A stretch of DNA of 64,000 nt from Paenibacillus sp. BIHB 4019 (GCF_002741035.1 NZ_CP016808.1:6372501-6436500), one strand, 5' to 3'; positions 8,592 to 17,035 are shown, counted from the stretch's first letter. Made by a program: numbers and translations. Notes: generated by a model not told the origin, from the letters alone.

Positions 8592-9316
8592 GCCTGCTTC
8601 ACCCCTTCATACAATAGCTCAGCCAAATGCATCACTTTCACGGGTTCATTGCGGTAGCGCAAATTTCCCGCGATATTCATCAGACAGGCGAGATCAAGAC
8701 CGACGAGCACCTCTGCTTCCGTCTCCAGCACATGGTCCGCCTTCTCCGTCACCAATGCGCCCGATATGTCCGCCATCTTGACGGCGAACGTCCCCCCGAA
8801 CCCGCAGCAGTCCTCTGCGAACGGCAGCGGTACAAGCTCCATCCCTTTGACATGCCGCATCAGTTCCATCGGCTCTTCCTTAATGCCAAGCAGGCGGCTG
8901 CCGTGGCACGATGGATGATAGGTCACCTTGTGCGGGTACACCGCGCCTACATCCTTCACCCCTAGCACCTGAACGAGAAACTGGGTGAATTCATAAGACT
9001 TCTGCTGAAGCTTATTCGCCCGCGCAAGCATAATGGGGTCATTTTCAAACAGCTTCGGATAATGATGAATCATCCCTGTGCAGGAGCCGGAAGGCGAAAT
9101 GACAAAATCGCTGTCCTCAAAAGCATCCAAAATCGTCTTCGCTGATTCCCGCGCTTCCTTCCAATAGCCGCTGTTGAAGGCTGGCTGGCCGCAGCAGGTT
9201 TGCACCGTCGGAAAATCAAGCCGTACGCCGTATTTCGCCAGCAGCCGAACCATCGCTTCGCCGACTCTAGGATACATCGCGTCACTTAAACATGTTATAA
9301 ATAAGGATACTTTCAC
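8588..9316 (-). CDS. lutA: Lactate utilization protein A (CCG-domain heterodisulfide-reductase-like)
   Basis: 242 residues from the GTG at 9316 (VKVSLFITCLSDAMYPRVG), about the B. subtilis LutA length. This start has AGAGG 8 nt upstream; the longer in-frame extension begins without one. Two CCG motifs, TVQTCCGQPAFNSGYWKEA (~38-56) and FAEDCCGFGGTFAVK (~185-199), are the [4Fe-4S] ligands typical of GlpC/HdrB-like subunits. It is the first gene of lutABC-lutR. The 160-bp gap upstream carries a FadR-type operator. Confidence 0.94.
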   Translation of the reverse strand: MKVSLFITCLSDAMYPRVGEAMVRLLAKYGVRLDFPTVQTCCGQPAFNSGYWKEARESAKTILDAFEDSDFVISPSGSCTGMIHHYPKLFENDPIMLARANKLQQKSYEFTQFLVQVLGVKDVGAVYPHKVTYHPSCHGSRLLGIKEEPMELMRHVKGMELVPLPFAEDCCGFGGTFAVKMADISGALVTEKADHVLETEAEVLVGLDLACLMNIAGNLRYRNEPVKVMHLAELLYEGVKQA

Positions 9317-9350
9317 CTTTAGCACCTCTTTTGCTCTGATGAATAACAAA

Positions 9351-9375
9351 TGTATAATATCAGGTTGTCAGACAA
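9351..9375 (-). promoter_or_regulatory. lut operon control region with FadR-type operator
   Basis: TTGTCAGACAA at 9365-9375 is an 11-bp perfect inverted repeat. It fits exactly the TNGTNNNACNA consensus of FadR-subfamily GntR regulators. On the minus strand a TATTAT -10-like hexamer (9354-9359) lies just downstream, so a bound repressor would cover the core promoter. The -35 box is weak. LutR is the obvious binder; this is inferred. Confidence 0.7.
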
Positions 9376-9476
9376 GTTGGACGAAGCAGGCGGGACTGCA
9401 AAACGTCTGGAAAGAACCTGCACGCTGCAAAACTTCCCATTACCTTTTGACAAATCCCGCTTGCTAGAACGCCGCC

Positions 9477-10235
9477 TTACACAATCGTCAAATCCATTGA
9501 CCTTGCTTTCAGCTCGGCAACGGTATCCTCACCAATCCGTTTGTCTGTAATAATAGAATGGACATCACTCAGCTCTGCTACCTGCGTAAAAGCTTGTACG
9601 CCGAACTTGCTGGAATCAGCCAGCAGTACGACCTGATCGGCAATGCCGATCATTTTCAGCTTAATACGCGCCTGCAGCTCGCTCGACTCGCTGATCCCCC
9701 GCTCTAAATGTACGCCCTTGCATGATAAAAATAGCTTATCGACGTAATAGGCATCAAGCGAGCGTTCCGCCAACGGCCCAACGTAGGACAGCGAGCGTGA
9801 AGCGAGCAGCCCGCCTGTGGAGATAACCTCAATCTTCTCCTTCGTGCTCAGCTCCAGCGCGACCTTAATGGAATTGGTTAATACCGTCAACGGGATATCC
9901 GGCAAATGCGAAGCCATATACCAAGCCGTCGTGCTGGCATCGAGTACGATCCGGTCCTTCGGCTTAATAAGCTTAATCGCTTCCTGTGCAATTTGCCGTT
10001 TTTCCTCCGCATGGGTAATTTCCCGCTCGGTAAAGGGCGTCTCCGGCTGCTGATCCTTCACGTTCACCGCGCCGCCGTGCGAACGCCGCAGCTTGCCTGC
10101 CTGCTCCAAGCGATCCAAATCGCGCCGTATCGTTTCCTCCGTTACGCCGCATAGCTCGCTGAGCTCGGACACTCTTATACTGCCTCTGTCATTCACCAGC
10201 TGTACGATTTTTTCATAACGCTCCGCAACCAGCAT
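9477..10235 (-). CDS. DeoR-family transcriptional regulator of the rhamnose operon
   Basis: 252 residues, the usual DeoR size. An N-terminal HTH (~6-58; RYEKIVQLVNDRGSIRVSEL, CGVTEETIRRDLDRLEQAGK) precedes a sugar-phosphate sensing DeoRC domain with DASTTAWYMASHLP, ISTGGLL and the C-terminal LADSSKFGVQAF motif. It is the last gene of the rhamnose operon, 26 bp after rhaB. The likely inducer is rhamnulose 1-phosphate or a related compound; that is inference from context. Confidence 0.9.
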   Translation of the reverse strand: MLVAERYEKIVQLVNDRGSIRVSELSELCGVTEETIRRDLDRLEQAGKLRRSHGGAVNVKDQQPETPFTEREITHAEEKRQIAQEAIKLIKPKDRIVLDASTTAWYMASHLPDIPLTVLTNSIKVALELSTKEKIEVISTGGLLASRSLSYVGPLAERSLDAYYVDKLFLSCKGVHLERGISESSELQARIKLKMIGIADQVVLLADSSKFGVQAFTQVAELSDVHSIITDKRIGEDTVAELKARSMDLTIV

Positions 10236-10261
10236 AAGCCGCCCTCCTTTCTTTCAAAAAA

Positions 10262-11728
10262 CTACAGCCCCGTCACCTGTGTAAACCGGCCGTAAGCGTC
10301 CTGCCATGCTTGCTGCTCCGTAGGCTCGTAATGCTCCACCTCGAAGGAATCCCGAATCACTTTGCGCGCTTCCCATATATCGGCCAGCTCGCCGCGGGCA
10401 ATCCATTGCACAATCATATTGCCGATTGCGCTGCCTTCAACCGGACCTGCCCATACCGGCTTGCCGATGGCATTAGCCGTCCACTGGCATAGCAGCTTAT
10501 TCTGGATGCCGCCGCCTACCATATGCAGACCGTTAAACTGCTGCTCGGAAAGCTGCTCGGTTAATTCCAGCACATAACGATATTTTAACGCGAGGCTCTC
10601 CAATACACAACGCACAATTGCGCCCGGACTGCGATCAAGCTGCTGCCCCGTCAACTCGCAATAGGCGCGAATGCGCGCTTCCATGCCGCCTGGCGGCAAA
10701 AATACCGCAGCGTCGGGATCGATGAAAGCGGTGAAAGGCTTCGCTTCTCCCGCCAGTTTGACAAGCTCTGCAAAGGATTGGCCGTGCCCCGCTTGATCCC
10801 ATTCGCGCTTCAGTTCCTGGACGATCCAGAGGCCCATAATGTTTTTGAGCAGGCGGAACGTACCGTCTACGCCACCTTCATTCGTAAAGTTCAGCCGGTA
10901 AGCTGTCTCGTTAATGACTGGACGCTCTACTTCTGTCCCCATCAGCGACCAAGTGCCGCAGCTCAAATACGCGAATGGACGCTGAAGCGCTGGCACCGCT
11001 GCAACCGCAGAACCTGTATCATGCTCGGCAACGGCGATAACCGGAATATTCCCAACGCCAAGCTCGGCGCTTACGGAAGGACGAATACGGCCAGCGTCCG
11101 CTCCTGGTTGAACGACCTGGCCAAACATGCCGCGATTTAATCCAAGACGTTCAATCAGTTCGCCATCCCAATCACCGGTTAGCGGATTGAACAGCTGGGT
11201 CGTTGTCGCATTGGAAAACTCATTAAGCATATCGCCCGTCAAATAATACCGCAGCAAATCTGGAATCATGAGAAAATGCTGGGCTTCACGCAGCAGCGGC
11301 GATCCATTTTGCTGCATTGCAGCGAGCTGATATATCGTATTAAAGCTTAAAAACTGAATGCCCGTCCTCTCGAAAATATCCGTCTGCGGAATCGCTGTAA
11401 ACACCTTCTCCATCATCCCATCCGTATGACGGTCGCGGTAATGATAAGGGTTTCCGAGCAGCTCGCCGCTGCTTCCAATAAGGCCAAAATCTACAGCCCA
11501 CGTATCAATGCCGATGCTTTGCGGCTCTACCTTCAACTGCTTGGCTTTAACCAAGCCTTGTTTGATCTCATAATACAAGCGAAGAACGTCCCAATGCAGA
11601 CGCTCTCCCACTTGTACCGGATCATTCGAGAACCGATGTATTTCTTCCACTTCGATTTTGTTGTTAACGAGGCGGCCAAGCAGCGCTCTTCCGCTGCTCG
11701 CCCCTAAATCGTAAGCAAGAATGGTCAC
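10262..11728 (-). CDS. rhaB: Rhamnulokinase
   Basis: A 488-residue FGGY-family kinase that phosphorylates L-rhamnulose at O1. The N-terminal phosphate loop is TILAYDLGASSGRALLG. The substrate region WAVDFGLIGSSGELLGNPYHYRDRHTDG is typical of RhaB (quoted as two adjacent stretches, WAVDFGLIGSSGEL and LGNPYHYRDRHT). The second ATPase lobe has AEHDTGSAVAAVPA, and the adenosine motif is GGGIQNKLLCQWTANA. The start ATG at 11728 overlaps the rhaI stop (ATGA), so the two are translationally coupled. Confidence 0.95.
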   Translation of the reverse strand: MTILAYDLGASSGRALLGRLVNNKIEVEEIHRFSNDPVQVGERLHWDVLRLYYEIKQGLVKAKQLKVEPQSIGIDTWAVDFGLIGSSGELLGNPYHYRDRHTDGMMEKVFTAIPQTDIFERTGIQFLSFNTIYQLAAMQQNGSPLLREAQHFLMIPDLLRYYLTGDMLNEFSNATTTQLFNPLTGDWDGELIERLGLNRGMFGQVVQPGADAGRIRPSVSAELGVGNIPVIAVAEHDTGSAVAAVPALQRPFAYLSCGTWSLMGTEVERPVINETAYRLNFTNEGGVDGTFRLLKNIMGLWIVQELKREWDQAGHGQSFAELVKLAGEAKPFTAFIDPDAAVFLPPGGMEARIRAYCELTGQQLDRSPGAIVRCVLESLALKYRYVLELTEQLSEQQFNGLHMVGGGIQNKLLCQWTANAIGKPVWAGPVEGSAIGNMIVQWIARGELADIWEARKVIRDSFEVEHYEPTEQQAWQDAYGRFTQVTGL

Positions 11729-12945
11729 CAGCTGGCACCGCCCTTGCCTCTCGCTAGAATATCCTTGCCATAGCTGCTGTCCAAATACGCGCGCATTGGA
11801 TCAAGCGGCAAGCCTTGCTCCTGGCGAACGGCATGCAGCAGCGGCGTTACGTCGAATTCAAACGCTTTGCGAACGGCGTCTTCAGCGCCAAGCACATCAT
11901 CTCTGTTTTGCGCATCTGCTACTTCATCGTGGTTGATCAGCAGCGCTTTCGCGAATTGCGTCTGTACGTTGAGTACCGAGCGCAGCATCGCCGGAATTTT
12001 CTGTTCAATGCTGTGCGATTGGTCAATCATATACGCAATATTGCTGACGTTGTTGCGAATCGCTTCATCATTATCTTTGCTAGCTAGCAAAATTTGATAG
12101 AAAATCAGGAACAGCTCATAAGGGTTCGTCGTTCCGACGATGAGATCATCATCGGCATATTTACGGCTGTTAAAGTGGAAGCCGCCCAGACGCTTCTCGT
12201 CAATCAGGTAAGCGACGATATGTTCAATGTTCGCGCCTTGCAGATGATGCCCCGTATCAACAAGCACTTCTGCCTGTGGCCCCAGCTTCATTGCCAAATT
12301 ATACGACATGCCCCAATCTGCCAGATCGGTATGATAGAAAGCAGGCTCAAAGCATTTATATTCAATCAACATCCGCATATGGGGATCAAGTGCACGGTAC
12401 ATTTCGGAAAGCGATTCCTGCATCCATGCTTTACGCTTGCGGATATCGCCTTGGCCCGGATAGTTGGTGCCGTCTGCGAACCATAAGCTAATATCGCGCG
12501 AGCCTGTTTCTTTCGCAATCTGCACGCATTCCAGCAAATGATCCGTCGCTTTGCGGCGAATTTTTTCATTCGCATTCGTCACGCTTCCGAGCATGTATTC
12601 ATCTTCTTGGAATAAATTCGGATTAACCGCACCAATCTTGAGGCCGAGATTTTCTGCATGGCTTCTCAGCTTGCCGTAATCGTCCACTTTGTCCCAAGGA
12701 ATATGAATCGCAACCGATGGCGCTAGGCCTGTATAACGGTGAACCTGCGCTGCATCTTCGATTTTCTCAAATGGCGTGCGTGGAACGCCTTCCTTCTGAT
12801 AAACCTTGAAGCGCGTACCTGAATCGCCATAGCCCCATGAAGGCGTTTCAATTTTAAGCGTTTTCAATTGCTCTTTGACGGCATCCAAATTAATACCTCT
12901 GGCCTTCTGCTGTTCTTCCAATAGCTGATACGCGCGATCGGACAT
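11725..12945 (-). CDS. rhaI: L-rhamnose isomerase, RhaI type
   Basis: A 406-residue TIM-barrel isomerase that converts L-rhamnose to L-rhamnulose. The sequence resembles the Pseudomonas stutzeri RhaI type rather than E. coli RhaA: WGYGDSGTRF near residue 38, IHIPWDKVDDYG, LSLWFADGTNYPGQ-like ISLWFADGTNYPGQGD, metal-site region MLIEYKCFEPAFYHTDLADW, VLVDTGHHLQGANIEHIVAY and FHFNSRKYADDD. The Glu, Asp and His ligands of the divalent metal site are present. ATG 12945 is preferred over an upstream TTG because AAAGGGTG is correctly spaced. It lies 33 bp after the ASRT-like gene. Confidence 0.93.
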   Translation of the reverse strand: MSDRAYQLLEEQQKARGINLDAVKEQLKTLKIETPSWGYGDSGTRFKVYQKEGVPRTPFEKIEDAAQVHRYTGLAPSVAIHIPWDKVDDYGKLRSHAENLGLKIGAVNPNLFQEDEYMLGSVTNANEKIRRKATDHLLECVQIAKETGSRDISLWFADGTNYPGQGDIRKRKAWMQESLSEMYRALDPHMRMLIEYKCFEPAFYHTDLADWGMSYNLAMKLGPQAEVLVDTGHHLQGANIEHIVAYLIDEKRLGGFHFNSRKYADDDLIVGTTNPYELFLIFYQILLASKDNDEAIRNNVSNIAYMIDQSHSIEQKIPAMLRSVLNVQTQFAKALLINHDEVADAQNRDDVLGAEDAVRKAFEFDVTPLLHAVRQEQGLPLDPMRAYLDSSYGKDILARGKGGASW

Positions 12946-12978
12946 GTTCAAACACCCTTTCCATTATAAAATATGATT

Positions 12979-13350
12979 TTATTTAATCGGATAGCCCATC
13001 GTTGACATTAATGCATTTTCCGCTTGCGTTGAATCCAGCCTGCTGTACTGTACAATGACCGGAATGTCGCTTTGCAGCTCGATGGCATATGGAACGCCGA
13101 TTGGAATCGGCGCCCCGTTTTTGCCTAAGGAGCTGGTGCGGACATGCTTCGTACGTCTGGCAGGAATCACCACAAGAATATCGGTCATAGGGTCGCGGTC
13201 TTCGAAAAAGATCGTAATCCGCAGCAGCGCTTCTTCCGACGATGTATTCAGCACACAAATGGACTCATGGCTGGGCAGCGAGCCGGAGCTCGTCTCCGGA
13301 ATGTAGCCGTCCGGTATAAACCAATGCTTTTCTCCCTGAGCTTTATACAT
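12979..13350 (-). CDS. ASRT-like (Anabaena sensory rhodopsin transducer family) small protein
   Basis: 123 residues from ATG 13350 (MYKAQGEKHWFIPDGYIPE), close to the 125 of Anabaena ASRT. The start has AGGAGAG about 9 nt upstream. Family hallmarks are WFIPDGYIP, SHESICVLNTS, ITIFFEDRDPMTDI, the R-H-R stretch RRTKHVRTSSLG, IPIGVPYAIELQSDIPVIVQ and the end SRLDSTQAENALMSTMGYP. The family forms small beta-sandwich multimers. Comparative genomics has suggested a role in binding sugars or other small molecules outside phototrophs. Its place between rhaEW and rhaI suggests a rhamnose-related ligand. There is no rhodopsin gene nearby. Confidence 0.85.
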   Translation of the reverse strand: MYKAQGEKHWFIPDGYIPETSSGSLPSHESICVLNTSSEEALLRITIFFEDRDPMTDILVVIPARRTKHVRTSSLGKNGAPIPIGVPYAIELQSDIPVIVQYSRLDSTQAENALMSTMGYPIK

Positions 13351-13372
13351 ATCCGCATCTCTCCTAATAAAA

Positions 13373-15442
13373 TTAGCGGGTAAACGCTGCTGGTACGCCG
13401 CCGTCAATCGTCAGCATGCAGCCCGTCGTCTTCTCCGATTTCGATGAAGCAAAGAAAGCAATGCCTTCGGCAATATCACGCGGATAAATATTAACCAGCA
13501 GCGTCGTACGCTTGCGGTAATACTCTTCCAGCTGATCCGGCTCAATACCGTAAGCTGCTGCGCGCTCATTGCGCCAGCTGCCGTTCCAAATCGCCGAGCC
13601 TTGCAAAATAGCATCCGGCAGCACTGTGTTGACGCGAATGCCGAATTCGCCGCCCTCAGCTGCAATACAGCGGGCCAAATGAGCTTCCAGCGCTTTAGCG
13701 GAGCTGTAAGCCGATGCATTTTTACCTGCATATACCGAGTTTTTCGAGCCGATAAATACCATGTTGCCGCCGATGCCCTGTGTTTTCATTTGCTTAAACG
13801 CTTCACGAGCGACAAGGAAATAGCCTGTTCCCAGCACGTTCATGTTCAGGTTCCATTCCTTGAGCGAAGTTTCATCAAATGGGCTCGATGTAGCGAGGCC
13901 CGCATTGTTGACGATAATATCAACGCCGCCATAAGCAAGCGCCGTATCGGCATAAGCAGCAGCCACCTGCTCTTCGCTCGTTACATCCATTTTAACGGCA
14001 ATCGCCCGGTTTTCGCCATACTTCTCATTAATTTCCGCCGCTACCTTCTCAGCGCCTTCAAGATTCAAATCTGCTAGCACCACATGCGCGCCTTCAGAAA
14101 CGAGGCGGCGAGCTGTTTCGCTGCCGATTCCGCCAGCACCGCCGGTAATGAACGCCACTTTGCGGGAAAATTCGGTTTCAGCTGGAGCAAGCGACAATTT
14201 GTAAAGCTCAAGCGGCCAATATTCAACGTTGTAGGACTCATTTTCGCTAAGCGACACAAACTCGCCAAGAGCTGTTGCTCCTCTAATAACCGCAATCGCA
14301 CGGTGGTAAAGCGCGCCGCTGACTTTGGAATTGGCCCAGCTTTTGCCCGTATTGATCATGCCTACGCCTGGAATTAAAATAACGCGCGGAGCCGCTTCAA
14401 ACATAACATCGCCTTCATGCTTGTTGCGTTCAAAATATGCTTTGTATTGCTCTTTATAAGCAGCAATGCTTTCTTTCAGCTTCGCTTTAAGGCCTTCTAC
14501 ATCGTCTGCGTTAGGCGTCCAATCTACAAACAGTGGAACGACCTTCGTATGAACGAGGTGATCCGGGCAAGCAGCGCCTACTTGGGAAACGACTCCGGAG
14601 CTTTGTCCGCCTACAAATTGCAGCACATCGGCTTCGTCATCGAATGTCAAAATCATTTTCTTCTCGTCGCTTACTGCACCGCGAATCGTCGGCATTACTT
14701 GTGCCGCAATGCTTCTGCGGACATCAGCCGCAAGCGCCTCATGCTTTACGCCGCCAAACAGCTTCGCTTCATCAACGCGAGCTTCAATGTAAGCCTCTGC
14801 CTCGCTGATGATTTGAATTGTTTTTGCGTAGCATTCCTCTGACGTCTCGCCCCAAGTAACCAGACCGTGCTTCTCCATAAGCACCAGCTCAGCTTTCGGA
14901 TTGGCAAGCACGCCCTCCGCGATCATTTTGGAAAGGGTAAAGCCAGGACGCACATAAGGAACCCAGACGAAACGGTAGCCGAAAATTTCTTTCGCTACCG
15001 CTTTGCCGTTGTCTGCGCAGCACAGGCTAATAATCGCATCCGGATGCGTGTGATCGACATGCTTGAACGGCAGGAACGCATGCAGCAGCGTTTCAATAGA
15101 AGCGCGCGGATGCTTGGAATCGATCATACAGTTAACAAGATACGCTACCATATCTTCATCAGACATTTCCGAGCGTTCGAACAATGGACGAATGTCTTCC
15201 ATGCGAAGGCCAGTGAAATTGCCCGCTTTCATGGACGCAAGGTCGGAGCCGCTGCCTTTAACGAACATCACTTCCACATCACGGCCGCGGAAGTCCTTTA
15301 CGATTGTTTTGGAGGAAGTGTTGCCGCCTCCCCAGTTACATACACGGCGATCAGCGCCAATAATATTAGAACGGTATACAAGTTCACCCAAACCTGCTTC
15401 AACTTCTGCTGCAAGAGAGGCATTCCATAAAGATTGTACCAT
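13373..15442 (-). CDS. rhaEW: Bifunctional rhamnulose-1-phosphate aldolase / L-lactaldehyde dehydrogenase
   Basis: 689 residues from ATG 15442, which has GGAGG 8 nt upstream. Residues ~1-400 form a class II aldolase domain (NIIGADRRVCNWGGGNTSSK, FVKGSGSDLASMKAGNFTGL, HAFLPFKHVDHTHPDA with metal His residues, and LMEKHGLVTWGE). Residues ~430-689 form a short-chain dehydrogenase (VAFITGGAGGIGSETARRL, NNAGLATSSPF, catalytic Tyr/Lys in ASAYSSAKALEAHLA). It cleaves rhamnulose 1-phosphate to dihydroxyacetone phosphate and L-lactaldehyde, then oxidises the latter to L-lactate. It is the first gene of the rhamnose operon. Confidence 0.95.
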   Translation of the reverse strand: MVQSLWNASLAAEVEAGLGELVYRSNIIGADRRVCNWGGGNTSSKTIVKDFRGRDVEVMFVKGSGSDLASMKAGNFTGLRMEDIRPLFERSEMSDEDMVAYLVNCMIDSKHPRASIETLLHAFLPFKHVDHTHPDAIISLCCADNGKAVAKEIFGYRFVWVPYVRPGFTLSKMIAEGVLANPKAELVLMEKHGLVTWGETSEECYAKTIQIISEAEAYIEARVDEAKLFGGVKHEALAADVRRSIAAQVMPTIRGAVSDEKKMILTFDDEADVLQFVGGQSSGVVSQVGAACPDHLVHTKVVPLFVDWTPNADDVEGLKAKLKESIAAYKEQYKAYFERNKHEGDVMFEAAPRVILIPGVGMINTGKSWANSKVSGALYHRAIAVIRGATALGEFVSLSENESYNVEYWPLELYKLSLAPAETEFSRKVAFITGGAGGIGSETARRLVSEGAHVVLADLNLEGAEKVAAEINEKYGENRAIAVKMDVTSEEQVAAAYADTALAYGGVDIIVNNAGLATSSPFDETSLKEWNLNMNVLGTGYFLVAREAFKQMKTQGIGGNMVFIGSKNSVYAGKNASAYSSAKALEAHLARCIAAEGGEFGIRVNTVLPDAILQGSAIWNGSWRNERAAAYGIEPDQLEEYYRKRTTLLVNIYPRDIAEGIAFFASSKSEKTTGCMLTIDGGVPAAFTR

Positions 15443-15458
15443 TTTGCAAACCTCCGAA

Positions 15459-15501
15459 ATCATATTTGTTTTTGCTTGTTTTTATACTATCATATTTGTT
15501 T
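15459..15501 (-). promoter_or_regulatory. rhaEW control region with 13-bp direct repeats
   Basis: ATCATATTTGTTT occurs at 15459-15471 and again at 15489-15501, exactly 30 bp apart (about three helical turns). The minus-strand TATAAA-like element lies between them, with a TTCAAA 18 bp upstream as a possible -35. Spaced direct repeats in a promoter are usual for DeoR regulators, so this may be the operator of the 9477-10235 protein. Confidence 0.5.
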
Positions 15502-15611
15502 GTCTTTGAATATACATATTTCAAACAAAAACAAAGATTTCGGACTTGAAAATACGCAAAGTAAAAATACTATGTTTAATCCCGCCTTGTAGCCCCACCA
15601 ATACCCTCACA

Positions 15612-15646
15612 TAGAAAAAAGACCACCCTGCACGAAGGATGGTCCA
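15612..15646 (-). terminator. Rho-independent terminator (minus strand)
   Basis: Arms GACCACCCT and AGGATGGTC (15621-15644, one mismatch) are followed on the minus strand by six T. It lies ~170 bp upstream of rhaEW and downstream of a gene-free stretch, so it insulates the rhamnose promoter from transcripts entering from the rpoZ side. Confidence 0.75.
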
Positions 15647-16108
15647 TTACTAACTTTAGAGCGTGTATGCAAATGCAAATAAACCAAATGCAGATTCTGA
15701 TTGAATTTCGCTTCAAACATGATTAGGAGCTGCGTCTGGTGAGGCAGCCTTGTGCATGGATTTTTGGCGGACACAGCGACTGCTAATTCAACTGAATCAC
15801 ACGTTATGACAGTAGCCGCGGACTCAGGAGACGCTAATGCGCTGCCAAACGGTATTTGATAGGATGACGAAGGCTATAACCGCATTCCTGTCCGCTTGCG
15901 GCCTCAAATCGGCTAAAAAGCCTAAATAGCGGAACCTCAGTCCTAAACAAATAGAGGCCGCCTATCCCGAGCTGCATGGTCCCTTTAACACTCGCTTGCT
16001 GAGCTACCTTAAGAGCCTTGTACCATCAGATGAGATTGGATTCAAATAAGCGCTGAGTAAGGAGCAGTAGCCCAAATTCGGTTTGCATGCATACCCCAGT
16101 TTCCAAAA
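15647..16108. other. Gene-free interval, possible dispersed intergenic repeat
   Basis: About 460 bases of moderate GC with stops in all frames and no gene. It is bracketed by two minus-strand terminators. The composition differs from the AT-rich regulatory gaps around it, and it contains several short palindromic stretches (for example AGCGGAACCTCAGTCC near 15928). It sits where the rpoZ-coaBC neighbourhood is interrupted. I suspect a repeat family member or decayed sequence; nothing in the window proves it. Confidence 0.35.
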
Positions 16109-16137
16109 CAAAAAAACAACCGCCATAAATGACGGTT
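16109..16137 (-). terminator. Terminator of the remA-gmk-rpoZ operon
   Basis: Arms AACCG-CCA and TGA-CGGTT (16118-16137) with seven or more T on the minus strand, 43 bp after the rpoZ stop. It ends the operon before the accessory block. Confidence 0.88.
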
Positions 16138-16179
16138 GCTCTCCTGAATGCCATATAAGCTGGCTAAAGGGCCAGCAGC

Positions 16180-16389
16180 CTAGTCTTCAATCGGTTCTTT
16201 CGATTCTACGACAACGATATCGCCGTAAATCTCTTCAAGCGCTACACCGACAAATTTCGCCGATCTTGGCGATTTAAGCTCGGATTTTTCCCCATTGCGC
16301 AGCATGCGCGCGCGTCTGGATGCTGCAACGACTAGCGAGTATTTGCTGTCGACTTTCTTAACCATTTCATCAATAGAAGGGTATAACAT
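16180..16389 (-). CDS. rpoZ: RNA polymerase omega subunit
   Basis: 69 residues. The omega signature is clear: MLYPSIDEMVKKVDSKYSLV, then AASRRARMLRNGEK and GVALEEIYGDIVV. Omega binds the beta' C-terminus and stabilises RNA polymerase. It starts 15 bp after the gmk stop with GCGAGGAGATGG upstream. In most Bacillales coaBC follows immediately; here a terminator and ~13.7 kb intervene. Confidence 0.97.
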   Translation of the reverse strand: MLYPSIDEMVKKVDSKYSLVVAASRRARMLRNGEKSELKSPRSAKFVGVALEEIYGDIVVVESKEPIED

Positions 16390-16404
16390 GTTCCATCTCC
16401 TCGC

Positions 16405-17022
16405 TTAGGCTTTCTCGATTGCAGCTGGCAGCTCGCCCAGCTCCGCTAAATATTTGCTTGCCTTGCAATGCTCGGCGGTAAGGATGCTCTCAATCCGGTA
16501 ACAAGCCGCCTCAATCTCATCGTTCACGACCGCATAATCATAGTGGCTGAGCAGATTCATCTCTTCTTCCGCCACCGTCATCCGGTGGTTAATCGTGTCC
16601 TGCGTCTCCGTGCCACGCCCTGTAATGCGCTGCTTCAGCTCATCCAAAGATGGCGGCACGAGGAAAATAAACACGCCTTCCGGAAACTTTTCCTTAACCT
16701 TCAATGCGCCTTGAACTTCAATTTCCAAAATGACGTCCTGACCGCCTGCCAGTGTCCGTTCAACGAAATCGCGCGGCGTGCCGTAGCAATTGCCGACATA
16801 CTCCGCATGCTCCAGCAAGGCATCACGAGCCATCATTTCCTGAAACTGCTCTCGGGTCTTAAAAAAATAGTTTACGCCATCAACTTCCCCTTGCCGCGGC
16901 AAACGAGTTGTCGCCGAAACAGAGTATACGAGATTAGGCATCTTTTTCCGCAGAACGGAGCAAACCGTCCCTTTACCTACGCCGGATGGACCGGACAATA
17001 CAATTAACAATCCCTTATTCAT
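16405..17022 (-). CDS. gmk: Guanylate kinase
   Basis: Phosphorylates GMP to GDP. 205 residues from ATG 17022 ([20 protein letters not shown]), which has GGGGAG upstream; a longer in-frame extension reads back into remA and is not used. The P-loop is [11 protein letters not shown]. The GMP-binding region is [20 protein letters not shown], and the lid region is [17 protein letters not shown]. It lies 13 bp after remA. Confidence 0.97.
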   Translation of the reverse strand: MNKGLLIVLSGPSGVGKGTVCSVLRKKMPNLVYSVSATTRLPRQGEVDGVNYFFKTREQFQEMMARDALLEHAEYVGNCYGTPRDFVERTLAGGQDVILEIEVQGALKVKEKFPEGVFIFLVPPSLDELKQRITGRGTETQDTINHRMTVAEEEMNLLSHYDYAVVNDEIEAACYRIESILTAEHCKASKYLAELGELPAAIEKA

Positions 17023-17035
17023 AAGACTCCCCGTA

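Noticed and set aside
12979..13350. Possible rhamnose mutarotase RhaM
   Set aside because: Size is near, but the motifs (WFIPDGYIP, SHESICVLNTS, SRLDSTQAENALMSTMGYP) are those of ASRT proteins and not of RhaM.
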